Positions 1 through 8,810 of a stretch of 64,000 nt of DNA are shown here, piece after piece. The position numbers and the translations under genes are program-made. Source of the DNA: Actinopolyspora lacussalsi (GTDB lineage: Bacteria; Actinomycetota; Actinomycetes; Mycobacteriales; Pseudonocardiaceae). Below the pieces are notes generated by a model. That model was not told the DNA's origin, did no database searches, and saw only the letters and a program-made list of their open reading frames with translations. The DNA is taken from positions 2,621,501-2,685,500 of the forward strand of contig JAURUC010000001.1 of NCBI GenBank assembly GCA_030803735.1, read 5' to 3'. The first letter of the stretch is position 1. Every line of letters starts with the position of its first letter.

Positions 1-354
1 CCCCAGCGCCGGGTCACGTGAAAGAGTTTGGAACAGTCCGGCCAGCGGCCCAGCCTGGGTCATGGAACAACCTCGCACCGCGACGAAGGGAACGTCGGCA
101 CACGATCCCGCGAACAGTGGGAACGCCGTGAAAGCGGCCTCGCCCGCCGCAGGGCACTGCCTCCGGCCCGCGGGCACCCGAACCAGCGTACGACTCGCGG
201 GCGGTGGCTCCCGGGCGGCCCGCCCCGTTCCGTGCGGGACACCACCCCCGTTCGGGCGAGGACGCCGCCCGCTCCGGTAACGACACCGCACCGCTCCGGG
301 CAGTGCCCTGTCGTCCCGGTTCGCCGGGGCCGGAAACGATGCCAGGATGTGGGT
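1..354. other. leading non-coding or unresolved stretch
   Basis: No convincing gene is visible here. Open frames exist on both strands but they are rich in Arg, Pro and Gly, lack family resemblance and lack ribosome-binding sites, as expected for chance frames in very GC-rich DNA. The stretch may hold the promoter of the sugar dehydrogenase gene that follows; no clear -35/-10 pair is seen. Confidence 0.5.
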
Positions 355-1566
355 ATGGTCACATCCGATCGTTCACATCTTCCGAACCGACCGGTGATCT
401 CCCGCCGTGCGGCGCTCTCCGGCATGGCGGGCACGTTGCTGCTGGGAGCCTGCGGCGGCGGGGACACCGACGGTGAACGCACCACGCCCCCGGACCCAGC
501 GCCGCCGCTGCGGGTGGAGGTGCTGTCCGATCGGCTGGAGCACGGTTGGGACGTGGGATTCCTGCCGAACGGTTCGGCACTCGTGACGCAGCGCCCCGGC
601 CGACTGGCGGTGGTCGGCGATTCGGGGACCGGCACGGTTCGGGCGAACTTCGACGACCTGCTCGTTCGCGGGGAGGGCGGCCTCATGGGGCTGCTGGTGG
701 ACCCCGACTTCGACGAGAACCGGCGGTTCCTGACTTGCCAGACGCACCAGCGCGACGGCGAGGCGGTGGACATCAGGCTGGTCGACTGGCGGTTGTCCGC
801 CGACGGACGGCGGGCCGAGCGGACCGGCACGTTGCTGACCGGCCTGCCGGTCAACCCCAGCGGCAGGCACTCGGGATGCAGACCGGTCCTCGGCCCCGAC
901 GGGAACCTGCTGGTGACCACCGGGGACACCGCGCGTCCCGACGTGGCGCAGGACCTCGGATCGCTGGGCGGCAAGGTGCTGCGGCTGCGCCCGGACACCG
1001 GTGCTCCCGCGCCGGACAACCCGATGGTCGGCGATCCGGATCCCGCCACCCGGTTGATCTACACCTTCGGCCACCGCAATCCCCAGGGGATAGCCGTGCG
1101 CGAGGACGGCGAGGTGTTCGTGGCCGAGCACGGCCCCGATGTGGACGACGAGCTGAACCGGCTGGTTCGGGGCGGCAACTACGGCTGGGACCCCTCACAG
1201 GGTGGGCGGAGCGGATACTACGACGAGTCGGTGCCGATGACCGATCGGGAGCGGTTCCCCGACGCGGTGCCCGCCGTGTGGACCTCAGGCGACGAGACCG
1301 TGGCGGTCTGCGACGCGACCTTCCTTCGCGGTTCACGCTGGGGATCGCTGGAAGGGGTGCTCGCCGTCACGACGTTGAAGGGCAGCAAGTTGCTGCTGTT
1401 CCGGCTGTCCGACAACGGTCGCTCGGTGCGGCGGATGTGGGCGCCGGAGGAGCTGGACGACACCCACGGCAGGTTGCGAGCCGCCACCCTCGGCCCGGAC
1501 GACGCGCTGTACCTGACCACGTCGAACGGATCCGGCGATCAACTGCTGCGGGTCACCCCGGGCTGA
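355..1566 (+). CDS. PQQ-dependent sugar dehydrogenase-like lipoprotein (GSDH/YliI family)
   Basis: A 403-residue protein. The N-terminus has a twin-arginine-like start (SRRAALSG, residues 16-23) and a lipobox LLGAC with Cys33, so it is probably an exported lipoprotein. The rest is the beta-propeller of soluble aldose sugar dehydrogenases: HSGCRPVLGPDGNLLVTTGD, GHRNPQGIAV and EHGPDVDDELN are family landmarks carrying the catalytic His and cofactor/Ca contacts. Family members oxidise sugars with PQQ; no PQQ genes are in this window, so the cofactor supply is unknown. ATG at 355 was chosen because the signal peptide starts there and AGGA lies 8-11 nt upstream; an in-frame GTG at 349 is an alternative. 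Confidence 0.85.
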   Translation: MVTSDRSHLPNRPVISRRAALSGMAGTLLLGACGGGDTDGERTTPPDPAPPLRVEVLSDRLEHGWDVGFLPNGSALVTQRPGRLAVVGDSGTGTVRANFDDLLVRGEGGLMGLLVDPDFDENRRFLTCQTHQRDGEAVDIRLVDWRLSADGRRAERTGTLLTGLPVNPSGRHSGCRPVLGPDGNLLVTTGDTARPDVAQDLGSLGGKVLRLRPDTGAPAPDNPMVGDPDPATRLIYTFGHRNPQGIAVREDGEVFVAEHGPDVDDELNRLVRGGNYGWDPSQGGRSGYYDESVPMTDRERFPDAVPAVWTSGDETVAVCDATFLRGSRWGSLEGVLAVTTLKGSKLLLFRLSDNGRSVRRMWAPEELDDTHGRLRAATLGPDDALYLTTSNGSGDQLLRVTPG

Positions 1567-1738
1567 TCCCGGGCGGCACCGTGCCGGTTCCGTTAGGCGG
1601 CGATGAGCGAAGCACGGTGTGTCGGTGTTCACTGGCGGTTGTGGCGGTGGGACCGCCGAACCTAACGTTGTCTACTCGACAGTAACTTTTGCCGCTGATG
1701 CCACCGCGTTCCCGGCGCGGCACGGAAGGAACACACCG

Positions 1739-2290
1739 ATGAACATGCTGCTGCGCCTGGTCGTGCTCGCGGTCAAGACCGTGTTCGGCCGCAGGGTGCA
1801 CCCGCTCGGCCCCTGCTACACGAACTTCCGGGTGGCGCCCACCGATCTGGACCTGCTGGGGCACATGAACAACGGTGTCTACTTCTCGATCTTCGATCTC
1901 GGGCGTATCGACCTGATGCTGCGCTCCGGAATACTGCGCAGGATACGGCCGAAGGGCTGGTACGCCGTGGTCACCAACGAGACCGGATCGTTCCGCCGCC
2001 CGCTGCGGCCCTTCCGCGCGTTCACGCTGCGCACCAGGATCATCGGCTGGGACGAACGACACCTGTTCATGGAGCACCGAGCGGTCAGCGGCGGAAAGCT
2101 CACCACCACGGCGGTGATCCAGCTCCGGTTCCTCTCCAAAACCGGTGAGCGGGTCACACCGGAACAGGTGGCGAACCTGCTTCCCGGTCCCGTGGAGCGT
2201 CCGGAGCTCCCCGAATGGGTGGCGCAGTGGAGCAAGGCCGGTTACGAACACACCCGCGAACTCGAACAGGAAACCGACTCCTACGAGTGA
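1739..2290 (+). CDS. hotdog-fold acyl-CoA thioesterase-like protein
   Basis: A 183-residue protein with the 4-hydroxybenzoyl-CoA thioesterase pattern DLDLLGHMNNGVYFSIFDLGRIDLML and the hotdog strand that follows (FRRPLRPFRAFTLRTRI). This matches the THEM6/YbgC-like thioesterase group, which hydrolyses acyl-CoA thioesters; the substrate cannot be told. The start is ATG 1739, preceded by GGAAGGA. An upstream in-frame start at 1619 would add 40 low-complexity residues and is not favoured. The gene is monocistronic and converges on the TetR gene, with the repeat-rich 2321-2600 segment between them. Confidence 0.8.
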   Translation: MNMLLRLVVLAVKTVFGRRVHPLGPCYTNFRVAPTDLDLLGHMNNGVYFSIFDLGRIDLMLRSGILRRIRPKGWYAVVTNETGSFRRPLRPFRAFTLRTRIIGWDERHLFMEHRAVSGGKLTTTAVIQLRFLSKTGERVTPEQVANLLPGPVERPELPEWVAQWSKAGYEHTRELEQETDSYE

Positions 2291-2320
2291 GTGTAGGCAT
2301 CTCGCCGTAGGTGGCCGCTT

Positions 2321-2450
2321 GGCGGAACCTCCCGCACGGCTCTCACCCCGGGGAGGCCCGACATCGGGTAGCGACCTACACAACGTCGGACCTTCCTCGC
2401 GAGAGCCGCACGGGAGAACCCGCGGCGGTGCCTACTGCGAGAGTGGTCGG
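2321..2450 (+). repeat. dispersed intergenic repeat, copy A
   Basis: This segment shares blocks with 28485-28760, 42479-42570 and 55984-56084 (all on the opposite strand). Common blocks are GGCGGAACCTCC, then CGACATCGGGTAG, then CTACACAACGTCGG. With the 28.6 kb copy it also shares a 38-nt block (2413-2450) with only two mismatches. The core 2359-2389 can fold as a nested hairpin: outer CCGAC/GTCGG, inner GTAG/CTAC. The hairpin repeats at 2501 and 2576 follow directly. Confidence 0.8.
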
Positions 2451-2500
2451 AGCGCGGCCTGCGGGGGTGGTGGGAGTTCGGCCCGCGTCGATGGCGCGAC

Positions 2501-2516
2501 GATTTCGCGAGAAATC
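2501..2516 (+). repeat. GNRA-loop hairpin repeat, copy 1
   Basis: GATTTCGCGAGAAATC: a 6-bp stem GATTTC/GAAATC closed by GCGA. It lies between the convergent thioesterase and TetR genes and is the first of two tandem copies here. Confidence 0.85.
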
Positions 2517-2567
2517 AACGGCCTCCGCACGGGAACCGCACCATGCGCACCGTAGGCCACGCCCAGC

Positions 2568-2600
2568 GGCGCGACGATTTCGCGAGAAATCGACGGCGCC
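2568..2600 (+). repeat. GNRA-loop hairpin repeat, copy 2
   Basis: The core GATTTCGCGAGAAATC is at 2576-2591. An outer GGCGC/GCGCC pairing lengthens the stem beyond that of copy 1. It sits just before the 3' end of the minus-strand TetR gene, in a terminator-like position for both convergent genes. Confidence 0.85.
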
Positions 2601-2621
2601 GGGATCGAAGCGGGGAGCTCC

Positions 2622-3311
2622 TCACTCGGTTTCGTGGTCACGGCTGCGCAACCGCGGCTCGTGTTCCAGGTGCGAAAGACCGTTCCAGGCGAGGTTGACC
2701 AGGTGGGCGGCGACCTCGTCCCTGCCCGGCCGGTGCACCTCCAGCCACCACTGCCCGGTCAGCGCCACCATCCCCACCAGCGCCTGGCTGTAGAGCGGGG
2801 CCAGCTCGGGATCGTAACCGCGGGCACTGAACTGGAGTCCGAAGATGTGCTCGACCTGGCTGGCTATGTCGTTGAGCAGCCCGGAGAACGTTCCGGTGGC
2901 GCTGGCAACCGGAGAGTCACGGACCAGGATCCGAAAACCGTCCGTGGAATTGTCGATGTAGTCCAGCAGCGCGCAGGCCGCCTGCTCCAGCAGCTCGCGC
3001 GGATGCCCCGCCGACAGCGCGGAGACGACCCTGTCGAGCAGCGTCTGCATCTCGCGGTCCACGACCACGGCGTAGATGCCTTCCTTGCCACCGAAGTGCT
3101 CGTAGACCACCGGCTTGGAGACCTCGGCGCGATGGGCGATCTCCTCGATGGAGGCACCGTCGAAGCCCTTCTCCGCGAACAGCGCCCTGGCGACGTCCAA
3201 CAGCTGCTGCCGACGTTCCTTGCCGGTCATCCGTACCCGGCCGGCACCGCGGGAACCGTTGCCGCCGGAAGCACTGTCGGACCGGCCCCGTCCACGTCGC
3301 CGTACCGCCAT
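2622..3311 (-). CDS. TetR-family transcriptional regulator
   Basis: A 229-residue protein. A basic, low-complexity N-terminus of about 27 residues precedes a TetR helix-turn-helix: RRQQLLDVARALFAEKGFDGASIEEIAHRAEVSKPVVYEHFGGKEGIY. The ligand domain follows. The ATG start at 3311 includes the basic arm; the internal Met at residue 28 (MTGKERR) is another possible start. It occupies the position relative to glmU that Rv1019, a TetR regulator, has in M. tuberculosis (recalled synteny). Its targets are unknown; the adjacent desaturase promoter has an inverted repeat (4686-4697) that could be an operator. Confidence 0.85.
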   Translation of the reverse strand: MAVRRRGRGRSDSASGGNGSRGAGRVRMTGKERRQQLLDVARALFAEKGFDGASIEEIAHRAEVSKPVVYEHFGGKEGIYAVVVDREMQTLLDRVVSALSAGHPRELLEQAACALLDYIDNSTDGFRILVRDSPVASATGTFSGLLNDIASQVEHIFGLQFSARGYDPELAPLYSQALVGMVALTGQWWLEVHRPGRDEVAAHLVNLAWNGLSHLEHEPRLRSRDHETE

Positions 3312-3424
3312 GACAGATCACCCTACGTACCGGCGCGGCCGCCCGTGAACACGCCTTCGTCGTGGTGTCGGACCGGGATGTGGCGCGGCCCGCGCACCGA
3401 AGCGGCCCGCGCACGGCCACGGGT

Positions 3425-3516
3425 CCTCTCGCGGGCTCTCACCGCTGGCGGGGCCGACACGGGGCGGGAACACACCACGCCACGTCGGCCCTCACCGCAC
3501 GAGAGCCCGCGAGAGG
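3425..3516. repeat. 16-bp perfect inverted repeat with 60-bp centre
   Basis: CCTCTCGCGGGCTCTC at 3425-3440 is matched exactly in reverse complement at 3501-3516. It lies downstream of the minus-strand desaturase and upstream of the minus-strand TetR gene. A long-loop terminator, a protein-binding pair of sites or a relic of an element are all possible. Confidence 0.75.
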
Positions 3517-3574
3517 TTCCGCGACGGGTCACCCCGGCGGACCGGAGTGAGCAGCTCCTGTCGGAGCGGTGGCC

Positions 3575-4543
3575 TCAGCCGTGCTCCTCGGTCACCGAGA
3601 TGCGGGCGAGCCGCTGCTCGTTGGGCCAGCGGACCTTCCAGGCCCAGCCGAGTTTCTCGAGCATCCAGATCAACCGTGCCGAGATGTCGAGCTGCCCCTT
3701 GAGCACCCCGTGCCGCGCGCAGGTCGGATCGGCGTGGTGCGAGTTGTGCCAGGACTCGCCGAACGAGATCAGCGCCAGCGGCCAGAAGTTGGCGGCCTTG
3801 TCGCGGCTCTTGAACGGACGCTCGCCGATCATGTGGCAGATGGAGTTCACCGACCAGGTGATGTGGTGCAGCACCGACACCCGGACCAGACCGGCCCAGA
3901 AGAACGCGGTGAGCGCTCCCCACCAGGACCAGGTGATCAGCCCGCCGAGCACGGCGGGGAGCACGAAGCTGACCACGGTCCACAGCGGGAAGAGCCTGTT
4001 GATCCGCTCGAGGACGCGGTCCTTGAGCAGGTCGGGAGCGAACCGGTCGACGTTGGTCACGTCACGTTCGAACAGCCAACCCATGTGGGCGTGCCAGAAC
4101 CCCTTGGCCAGCGCCGTGGCGGAGCTGCCGAAGCGCCAGGGCGAGTGCGGGTCGCCCTCCCGGTCGGAGTAGGCGTGGTGCCTGCGGTGGTCGGCGACCC
4201 AATTGATCACCGGCCCCTGCACCGCGCCCATGCCCGAGATGGCCAGCAGCACCTGCACGGCTCGGTTGGTCTTGAACGATCTGTGCGTGAACAGCCGGTG
4301 GAACCCGACAGTGACACCGAGACCGCTGAGTGCGTAGAAAACGATGGCCAACGAGATGTCCACCACGCCGAGCCCCCATCCCCAGGCGAAGGGAACGGCC
4401 GCCACCAGGGCGAGCAGTGGAACTATCACGAACACGTAAACCAGGGCCTGCGCGACGCGCGGACGACTTCCCGCGGTAAGGGGTTTCGGAGCAGTGCGCC
4501 GGGGCGGCTGCTCCGCGGCCGCGCTCTCGGTTGGTGCGGTCAT
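3575..4543 (-). CDS. membrane acyl (delta-9-type) desaturase
   Basis: A 322-residue integral membrane di-iron desaturase of the stearoyl-CoA desaturase family. All three histidine boxes are present: HRLFTH (82-87), HRRHH (119-123) and a C-terminal WHNSHH. Hydrophobic segments flank the first two boxes (about 33-55, 61-81, 96-115). The enzyme introduces a double bond into fatty acyl chains in the membrane, using electrons from a partner reductase that is not encoded nearby. DesA3 of mycobacteria is the closest familiar analogue. The promoter region contains an inverted repeat that could mediate lipid-responsive control. Confidence 0.9.
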   Translation of the reverse strand: MTAPTESAAAEQPPRRTAPKPLTAGSRPRVAQALVYVFVIVPLLALVAAVPFAWGWGLGVVDISLAIVFYALSGLGVTVGFHRLFTHRSFKTNRAVQVLLAISGMGAVQGPVINWVADHRRHHAYSDREGDPHSPWRFGSSATALAKGFWHAHMGWLFERDVTNVDRFAPDLLKDRVLERINRLFPLWTVVSFVLPAVLGGLITWSWWGALTAFFWAGLVRVSVLHHITWSVNSICHMIGERPFKSRDKAANFWPLALISFGESWHNSHHADPTCARHGVLKGQLDISARLIWMLEKLGWAWKVRWPNEQRLARISVTEEHG

Positions 4544-4676
4544 ATCGCTACCTCAACTGGGATCGGGAAACAGAGGTTGTACCGGTTGTTCGGAGCGGCC
4601 CGCTAACCGCGTGCACACCCCACGGCCGCGCGGATGACTCCCCGGCGCGACCGGAATGCACCGTTCAGCCTACGAC

Positions 4677-4699
4677 ACCGTAACCTACGCTGGCGTAAG
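4677..4699 (-). promoter_or_regulatory. candidate desaturase promoter/operator
   Basis: On the minus strand TACGGT (4677-4682) resembles an actinobacterial -10. Directly upstream lies the inverted repeat TACGC-TG-GCGTA (4686-4697), where a repressor would block polymerase. No TEIT-like or TTGACA -35 element is convincing. Confidence 0.35.
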
Positions 4700-4994
4700 T
4701 TCCCGGGCTCCACCGCACTCCCAAGCCTCACACCGGCAGTACCCCACTGCCACCCGGGCCGAGCGAGGAGAGCCTCCCGAGTGGTGTGGCGGGCCATACC
4801 CAGGATGGGGCCGAACGAGGCGACCCCACAACATCCATCCGGCTACGGACACCGAAACCGGGCATGACATCATGTGCTCGGGCACGACAGCGGACAGTCC
4901 GACATCGTCAGCGCGACGTGTAGTCGGTAGGCTGCGGTGTGGACATCGGTGACGCGGCACCGCGTCATCGGAAAAGTGATGTCGTGTCGTGCGG

Positions 4995-5065
4995 TCCGCC
5001 GTAGTGTAAAGGCAGCACCTCGGATTTTGGTTCCGATAGTCCAGGTTCGAATCCTGGCGGCGGAG
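4995..5065 (+). tRNA. tRNA-Gln (anticodon TTG)
   Basis: The acceptor stem TCCGCCG (4995-5001) pairs with CGGCGGA (5058-5064), with G5065 as discriminator. The anticodon stem is TCGGA/TCCGA (5020-5024/5032-5036) and its loop TTTTGGT gives anticodon TTG at 5027-5029. The T arm is CCAGG-TTCGAAT-CCTGG (5041-5057). CCA is not encoded. The GGDEF gene starts 63 nt downstream on the same strand. Confidence 0.95.
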
Positions 5066-5127
5066 CGACCGGCACCCCGGTTGACAACACGCACCGGCCT
5101 GGCCCGGCCGGATTTGGCAGGGGGTGT

Positions 5128-6864
5128 GTGCCGCTGCGCGACGACGTGGTTGACGCGCGGGAGGGAGCGGCAACCTCGCTCGGTGAACTGTCCGACGCGT
5201 GGTTGGTCGGACGTGCGCGCGAACTGCAGGTCATCGGTCAGCACAGTGATCCACAAGCACGAGACGCCACTCGTCGGGAAGCGGACAACCTCCTCACCGA
5301 GGCCCGCAGGCGGGGGCATCCGAGAATGCTCGGGCAACTGCTGTGCTGCTGCGCGACACTGCGCCTGTGCACGCCGGGCATGGCCGAACAAGCCGTCCCG
5401 CTGCTGGACGAACTGCTGACGCACGCACGAAGACACCGGCTCGACGTACTTCGTGCCGACGCGCACGCCCTGCGCGGCAGGCTGGCCCTGCTGGACGGGA
5501 ACGAGGACAACGCCCTGAACCAGGCGGCGGAAGCACTGGTGATCCTGGACGACGACCTGGTGCCGGACGCCGCGCTGGGCAGGCGCTCCTGGGAACGGTT
5601 GCTGGCGACCTCACTGATCGACATCGGTCTCGTGCTCACCCAACTGGGCGTGTTCGACATCGCCGACGAGGTGATGGCCCGAGCGCACCATCGGATCCGC
5701 GAGAGCGGCGGTCCGCACGAGATCGCCACCCACCTGATCAACCGGTGTCGGATGCTGCTCGGCTGGGGCCTGCGGCTGGAACGGATAGGTAAGCAGGACG
5801 ACGCCGACGGCAGGTTCAGCACCGCCGCGCAGATAGCGGTCGCGGTGGACGGGCCGTGGCAGGAGTCGTTGTTTCCCCGGGTTCCCGGGAGGAAGGCCGC
5901 GGAGCAGATGCCCGTGCTGGCGGCCGCCTGCGCGCTGGCGGAGCCGGACGGTTCGCACATCGACAAGCTGGAGGAGGTTTCCGATCCCGGGCTGGAACTG
6001 CCCGTGCAGGAAACGATCATCATAGCGATCGCGTTGGCACGTTGTTACGACAGCGCGGAACGTCCGGACGAGGCGACCAGGGTGCTTTCCGAGACCCGGC
6101 AGCGGGTCTGCGAGGACATCTCCGAACCCAGCCTGCGGATCTCGTTGGTACGCGAGTACGCCAGACGCGCCAGACTCGATCCGGACAACACCGCCGTCGC
6201 CGTCGAGGAGTACGCCCAGGAGCTCGAATCGGAGCTGTGGACCATGCGCGCCTCGCGCAGCGCCACGCTGATGGCCCGTCTGGACCGGCAACGGCTGAAC
6301 CGGCAGCACCACGCGATCACCAGGCAGGCCATGCACGACCCGCTCACCGGGCTGCCCAACCGCAGAGCGCTGGACGCGAAGCTGGAGAGCATGCTGCGTG
6401 AACCCGATGCGCAGCCGCTGTCGGTGGCACTGGTCGACCTGGACGGCTTCAAGGAGGTCAACGACCAGCTCTCGCACGCCGAGGGCGACGAGGTCCTCCG
6501 GGTCATCGCGCGCACGCTCAGCGACACGCTCCGCGCCGACGATCTCGTCTCGCGCTACGGCGGTGACGAGTTCGTGGTCCTGCTGCCCGGGGTGGAGCTG
6601 GAGGCCGCCGAGAGCGCGCTGACCCGCACGGTCAACGCCGTGTCCCGACTGCCCGGTTCGCTGTCCCGGGGAGTGACGCTGTCCATCGGGGTGGTGGCGA
6701 TGCTGCCCCAGGAGAGCGGCAGCGAGGTGCTGGCCCGTTCCGACACCGCGATGTACCAGTCGAAACGACGGGGCGGTAATCAGGTCGCGGCGATGTCCGG
6801 GGACGCGCACCACGGTGATCCCGCCGAACCACCGGCCTGGATTCCACCCGAATCGGAGCAGTAG
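5128..6864 (+). CDS. diguanylate cyclase with helical-repeat N-terminal region (GGDEF)
   Basis: A 578-residue soluble protein. Residues 1 to about 390 are helical and TPR-like (many A/L/E-rich helices, no transmembrane segment). A short coiled linker (LMARLDRQRLNRQHHAITRQAMHD) leads into a full GGDEF domain: DPLTGLPNRRALD, DLDGFKEVND and YGGDEF (477-482). The product-inhibition site RxxD is intact at R469/D472, five residues before GGDEF, so it should make c-di-GMP and be feedback-inhibited. There is no EAL domain. The start is GTG 5128 (GGGGG just upstream). The N-terminal repeats probably sense a protein or small-molecule cue. Confidence 0.88.
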   Translation: MPLRDDVVDAREGAATSLGELSDAWLVGRARELQVIGQHSDPQARDATRREADNLLTEARRRGHPRMLGQLLCCCATLRLCTPGMAEQAVPLLDELLTHARRHRLDVLRADAHALRGRLALLDGNEDNALNQAAEALVILDDDLVPDAALGRRSWERLLATSLIDIGLVLTQLGVFDIADEVMARAHHRIRESGGPHEIATHLINRCRMLLGWGLRLERIGKQDDADGRFSTAAQIAVAVDGPWQESLFPRVPGRKAAEQMPVLAAACALAEPDGSHIDKLEEVSDPGLELPVQETIIIAIALARCYDSAERPDEATRVLSETRQRVCEDISEPSLRISLVREYARRARLDPDNTAVAVEEYAQELESELWTMRASRSATLMARLDRQRLNRQHHAITRQAMHDPLTGLPNRRALDAKLESMLREPDAQPLSVALVDLDGFKEVNDQLSHAEGDEVLRVIARTLSDTLRADDLVSRYGGDEFVVLLPGVELEAAESALTRTVNAVSRLPGSLSRGVTLSIGVVAMLPQESGSEVLARSDTAMYQSKRRGGNQVAAMSGDAHHGDPAEPPAWIPPESEQ

Positions 6865-7275
6865 TCCCCCGGTTCGCCGAGGTTCCCGGAAACCGGGACT
6901 CACGCTCCCCGCGGAGCGGTACGTGAGTCGCGACACCTCGGTGTCGCCGGGCAGTCCGGGTGATGCCCGTCCCGGAACCCGGGGCGCCCGGACCAACGTA
7001 CGGACGAGCGGAAGGTGAACGCGCGAGAAATCACCCGAAAACCGCGCACGGAACGGACACGCGCGGTAACATTCCTCCCACCGGCACACCGCCACGTCAT
7101 TACATACCGGGGCAGCGGTCCGATACAGCGTCCGAACAGTTACCCTTCACCCGATTGGACGTACAGGCACCGTCCTTACCGGGACTGCTACGGGTTCGGT
7201 CTCGCGGAGTCCGGCAGTAACCACGGGTGGCGGTGAGTCGGCGTCGAAACCGCTGGACTCCGAGGGAGAGCATCG
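6865..7275. other. intergenic region before glmU
   Basis: No gene is supported. It contains a 7-bp stem with a CTCG loop (6930-6947, GCGACAC/GTGTCGC), a plausible terminator for the diguanylate cyclase gene, and presumably the glmU promoter. TAACAT at about 7068 resembles a -10, but no matching -35 is clear. Confidence 0.5.
6930..6947 (+). terminator. hairpin after the GGDEF gene
   Basis: GCGACAC-CTCG-GTGTCGC is a 7-bp stem with a tetraloop, 66 nt past the stop codon. There is no T-tract, as is usual in high-GC actinobacteria. Confidence 0.4.
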
Positions 7276-8775
7276 ATGCTCGAGGGCGTTTCGGCCCAGC
7301 CGCCTTCGGACGGCATGTCCTCCGACCCCGTGAGTGTGCTCGTGCTGGCCGCGGGCGAAGGCACTCGAATGAAATCCGCGACTCCGAAGGTGCTGCACCG
7401 GATCGCGGGCAGGCCGCTGCTCGAGCATTCCGTCCGCGCCGCGGCGGGCGCGGAACCGGACGAGTTGAGCGTGGTCATCGGGCACGGCAGGCAAGCCGTC
7501 GACGAACATCTCGCGGCGTTGCAGGACGGACTCGGTCGCCGCATCGAGACGGTGGTGCAGCGGGAACAGCTCGGCACCGGCCACGCGGTGCGCTGTGGCC
7601 GAGAGCAACGGGAGTCCGCCGGGACCGTGCTGGTCACCTACGGTGATATTCCGCTGCTCGATTCCACCACGATGCGGGCGCTGCTGCGTGAACACCGCCG
7701 ATCCGGCAACGCGGTGACCCTGTTGACCGCCGTGGTGGAGCATCCGGCGGGTTACGGCCGGATCGTGCGCGACGCCGCGGGCGAGGTCACCTCCATTGTG
7801 GAGCAGAAGGACGCCACGCCCGAGCAGGCCGCGATCGACGAGATCAATTCCGGGGTCTACGCCTTCGACGCGCGTTTCCTCGACACCGCGCTGCGGCGGC
7901 TCTCCACGGACAATTCACAGGGTGAGCTGTACCTCACCGACGTGGTGGCGATAGCCCGCGGCGAGGGCCTCGGTGTGGGCGCACTGGTGTGCTCGGACAA
8001 CTGGCTGGTCGAGGGGGTCAACGACCGCGTCCAGCTCGCCTCGGTGGGGGCCGAGCTCAACCGCAGGATGCTGCTGCACTGGATGCGCGAGGGTGTCACG
8101 ATCACGGATCCGAGCAGTGTGTGGTTGGACTGCGACGTGCGGCTCGGCCGGGACGTCGTGCTGGAACCGAACGTACGGCTGCGTGCGGGCACGACCGTGG
8201 CGGACGGCGCGAGCATCGGCCCGGAGACGACGCTGACCGCCTGCTCGGTCGGCGCGGGCGCCGAGGTCGTGTCCACCCACGGCGAGCACGCCGAGGTCGC
8301 GGCCGGGGCATCGGTGGGACCGTTCGCCTATCTCCGCTCGGGCACCCGTCTCGGCGAGAACGGCAAGGTAGGTACCTTTGTCGAGGTGAAGAACGCCGAC
8401 ATCGGCACGGGGACCAAGGTTCCCCACCTGAGCTACGTCGGAGACGCCACGGTTGGCACGAACAGTAATATCGGAGCCGCCACGGTTTTCGTCAACTACG
8501 ACGGCGTGGCCAAACACCACACGGTAATCGGCTCCCACGCACGTACTGGTGCCGACAACATGTTCGTGGCTCCTGTTCGGGTCGACGACGGCGCCTACAC
8601 CGCCGCGGGCTCGGTCATCACTGATGATGTTCCCCCTGGTGCGATGGCGGTCGCCCGGGGGAAACAACGCAACATCGAAGGCTGGGTCGCCAAACGACGT
8701 CCCGGCACAGCCGCCGACGAGGCCGCCCAGCGTGCGCTGGCCGACCGTGAGAACTCCACCGAGAACGACGAGTGA
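7276..8775 (+). CDS. glmU: bifunctional N-acetylglucosamine-1-phosphate uridyltransferase / glucosamine-1-phosphate acetyltransferase
   Basis: A 499-residue protein. The N-terminal half is a nucleotidyltransferase (LAAGEGTRMKSATPKVLH at about 24-41; YGDIPLL). The C-terminal half is a left-handed beta-helix with the acetyltransferase site (VFVNYDGVAKHHT, GADNMFVAPV). It makes UDP-GlcNAc for peptidoglycan in the cytoplasm. The ATG at 7276 has GGGAGAG upstream; an internal ATG at 7315 is an alternative that would remove 13 residues. prs follows after 35 bp, as in most actinobacteria, so the two are likely cotranscribed. Confidence 0.96.
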   Translation: MLEGVSAQPPSDGMSSDPVSVLVLAAGEGTRMKSATPKVLHRIAGRPLLEHSVRAAAGAEPDELSVVIGHGRQAVDEHLAALQDGLGRRIETVVQREQLGTGHAVRCGREQRESAGTVLVTYGDIPLLDSTTMRALLREHRRSGNAVTLLTAVVEHPAGYGRIVRDAAGEVTSIVEQKDATPEQAAIDEINSGVYAFDARFLDTALRRLSTDNSQGELYLTDVVAIARGEGLGVGALVCSDNWLVEGVNDRVQLASVGAELNRRMLLHWMREGVTITDPSSVWLDCDVRLGRDVVLEPNVRLRAGTTVADGASIGPETTLTACSVGAGAEVVSTHGEHAEVAAGASVGPFAYLRSGTRLGENGKVGTFVEVKNADIGTGTKVPHLSYVGDATVGTNSNIGAATVFVNYDGVAKHHTVIGSHARTGADNMFVAPVRVDDGAYTAAGSVITDDVPPGAMAVARGKQRNIEGWVAKRRPGTAADEAAQRALADRENSTENDE

Positions 8776-8810
8776 CACTCGAGCTTTCCAGCCGTCAACG
8801 GGAGGGGACG

